From contig NZ_JAIOUV010000007.1 in assembly GCF_019931145.1 (NCBI RefSeq), forward strand, positions 1 to 64,000: 64,000 nt of DNA, given 5' to 3'. Positions within the stretch are counted from its first letter, which is position 1; each line of letters begins with the position of its first letter. The stretch is from Marinicella meishanensis. Lineage in GTDB: Bacteria; Pseudomonadota; Gammaproteobacteria; Xanthomonadales; Marinicellaceae. The notes below the pieces were generated by a model. That model ran no database searches, was not told the DNA's origin, and saw nothing but the letters and a program-made list of their open reading frames with translations. Positions 62,688 through 64,000 of the stretch are shown here, piece after piece. The position numbers and the translations under genes were made by a program.

Positions 62688-63893
62688 TTATTTGATCAAA
62701 AATTCGTCGTCACCTATGCGTTCCACCGCCCGGGTGATGGTGGTGTCGCCGACCAACCAAAAATAGGTGCTTCTGGCGCTGGTCAACGGCCGTTCAACCA
62801 ACACCGTTTGATTCAACACGTACAGGATGTCATCTTCTTTGAGTTGGTCGGCCACGATGCTCAAATCAATGCGTTTGTTGCGGGCGTGTGAACGACGCAG
62901 GTCATCCTGATCTTCGATGTTGGTGTCCACCGCAACGAAATTCAGTTCAGTCGGCTCGACCGTGGCTTCGACCACGGCTTCCTGGCGCTCAGCTTTCGGG
63001 GTGTCTCCAGCCACAGCTTCAGGGTCTTTTTGGTACTTGCCACTGCCTTTTTCAATCAACTTGTGCTCTGCGGGGTCATAGGCTTCCTGCATCCAGAAGT
63101 AGATCACCACACCTTGATTCACAAAGCGTTTGATCAACACCACATCACCTTGGATGTACAAATCATCTTTGCTGGTGATGTTGGCATAACTCATTTCTTT
63201 TTCCACCCGTTTGGTGCGGGCGTAGCGCTTGCGCAAGTCTTCTTTGTTTTCTTCGGTGATGGCGGCATCACTCTCCTCTGCTGGCGCAGCTGGGGTGGCG
63301 GCCACCACCGGTTCGCTGACGGCTTGTGGGGCCGTTTCACGGACCGCCGGCTCGGGTTGGGCCACTTCAGTTCGGCTCGGTTCATAGGCCGAATCGGTGC
63401 TGCCATTGGCTGGCGGCACGGTGATTTGCATGTTGCTGATGCCTTCCAACAAGTCACTGTTGTTGTTTTCGAAACTGGTGTCACCAAAATCCGGTGCTTC
63501 CACCTCGGTGTCAATTTCTGGCTTGTCAATGATGACTTGTTTTTGTACCGGTGTGTCACTGCTGGATGACGATGAAATTTTTGCCACCTTGGCGCCTTTC
63601 ACAGCGGTGATGGCAATGCTTTGGTACAGTGAATCTTTGAAGGTCATTTGCACATCACGCTCGCCGGTGTTGGTCAAACCATTGCGGATGGTGGCATGCC
63701 AGTCTTTGGGTGCAGTGACTTTTAACAACCAATTGTTCTTCGTGGCTTGGGCCCCAATTTCAGACATTTTGCTGCTGAAGTTGGGTAATTTGTACTGGTT
63801 TTCAGTCATGCCCCATGAAGGCAATTCGGCGGCAACAGTGAAGCTGCACAGCATCAGTACGCTGATCAATGTGTTTTGAATAAATGATTTCAT
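62688..63893 (-). CDS. secreted protein with duplicated C-terminal module, unknown function
   Basis: The protein has 401 residues with a signal peptide (LISVLMLCSFTVAA). The N-terminal ~110 residues form a strand-rich domain (NNWLLKVTAPKDWHATIRNGL). A long acidic, Ala/Pro-rich linker follows. Two related ~50-residue modules lie at about 224-277 and 337-390: EDLRKRYARTKRVEKEMS...DDLYIQGDVVLIKRF...YFWM and DDLRRSHARNKRIDLSIV...DDILYVLNQTVLVERP...YFWL. It overlaps the upstream gene's stop (ATGA) and precedes a sensor kinase, so it may belong to its signalling path. Confidence 0.75.
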   Translation of the reverse strand: MKSFIQNTLISVLMLCSFTVAAELPSWGMTENQYKLPNFSSKMSEIGAQATKNNWLLKVTAPKDWHATIRNGLTNTGERDVQMTFKDSLYQSIAITAVKGAKVAKISSSSSSDTPVQKQVIIDKPEIDTEVEAPDFGDTSFENNNSDLLEGISNMQITVPPANGSTDSAYEPSRTEVAQPEPAVRETAPQAVSEPVVAATPAAPAEESDAAITEENKEDLRKRYARTKRVEKEMSYANITSKDDLYIQGDVVLIKRFVNQGVVIYFWMQEAYDPAEHKLIEKGSGKYQKDPEAVAGDTPKAERQEAVVEATVEPTELNFVAVDTNIEDQDDLRRSHARNKRIDLSIVADQLKEDDILYVLNQTVLVERPLTSARSTYFWLVGDTTITRAVERIGDDEFLIK

Positions 63894-64000
63894 TTTGAGT
63901 CCTCGATTCCCCCTGTGGTCAATTTTATCGGATCTAAGATGGCTTTGATTTCAGCCTCTGTCATGTTGGTATTTTCTAAAGTCACGTCCAGCACCGAACG
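63890..64000 (-). CDS. 3' end of an unidentified gene
   Basis: Reading leftward from the window edge, one frame stays open for 36 codons and ends in a TGA that overlaps the next gene's ATG as ATGA. The C-terminus reads TEAEIKAILDPIKLTTGG and is acidic and helical. It is too short to identify. The overlap says it is co-translated with the secreted protein downstream. Confidence 0.6.
   Translation of the reverse strand, partial: RSVLDVTLENTNMTEAEIKAILDPIKLTTGGIEDSK

Overview
This window is a chromosomal stretch of a gammaproteobacterium. The gene orders are classic for that class: ffs-dnaX-ybaB-recR, purM-purN beside DUF2066/PerM/Hda, lepA-lepB-DUF4845-rnc-era-recO, rpoE-rseA-rseC-degQ, and yceD-rpmF-plsX-fabHDG-acpP-fabF-pabBC-mltG-tmk-holB-pilZ. 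A secreted metalloprotease ends in a short DLIFANSFD tail, a BlaR1/M56 sensor carries a TonB-type C-terminus, and leucine-degradation genes are present. Together these suggest a Marinicella- or Xanthomonadales-like lineage. That placement is inference, since there is no rRNA in the window.

Layout. 1-4.9 kb: a leftward operon for recombination, replication and wobble-uridine modification (dnaX, ybaB, recR, HIT, cmoA, cmoB), preceded by the 4.5S SRP RNA gene with a good promoter. 5.1-8.6 kb: leftward hda, an AI-2E permease, a CDP-alcohol phosphatidyltransferase and DUF2066. 8.7-13.7 kb: rightward purM-purN-DUF3108, then a BlaI repressor/M56 sensor pair and a small PHA-granule-type protein. 13.7-17.4 kb: a peroxiredoxin, tRNA-Ser(UGA) and a 0.6-kb hairpin-rich repeat field. 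These are followed by a remnant of an S41 peptidase and an AT-rich pair of genes (membrane LytTR regulator, TolB-like propeller). 17.4-27.1 kb: rightward TraB, dusB, a DUF349 protein, an M13 lipoprotein peptidase, a VWA lipoprotein and an unknown membrane-anchored protein. 27.1-30 kb: leftward HMG-CoA lyase and a biotin carboxylase subunit of leucine catabolism. 30.1-31.5 kb: the secreted M12-type metalloprotease.

31.5-54.6 kb: an almost unbroken leftward block of housekeeping operons (envelope/fatty-acid synthesis, sigma-E stress response, signal peptidase, RNase III, Era, RecO). It includes a PilZ / unknown / GGDEF-EAL group at the end of the fatty-acid cluster. 54.8-57.7 kb: ampD, tesB and an NhaC-type antiporter. 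57.7-58.8 kb: a duplicated tRNA-Ser(GGA) locus, one copy broken by a hairpin-rich insert in its T-loop and one intact. The intact copy is followed by 3.1 tandem 169-bp repeats and a strong terminator. 58.8-64 kb: a leftward group with a tiny membrane protein, a glycosyltransferase-like protein, MiaE, a DesK/NarL-type two-component system, a secreted protein with an internal duplication, and the tail of one more gene.

The most unusual content is the pair of tRNA-Ser-linked repeat fields, about 43 kb apart. Both consist of tRNA 3'-half fragments split at the T-loop by blocks of small hairpins. The stems of these hairpins differ while the loop keeps CAGGA or a close variant. CAGGA in hairpin loops is the hallmark of CsrB/RsmZ-type RNAs that titrate CsrA, so a tRNA-linked CsrA sponge is a testable hypothesis. 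A purely mobile or attachment-site origin is the main alternative.
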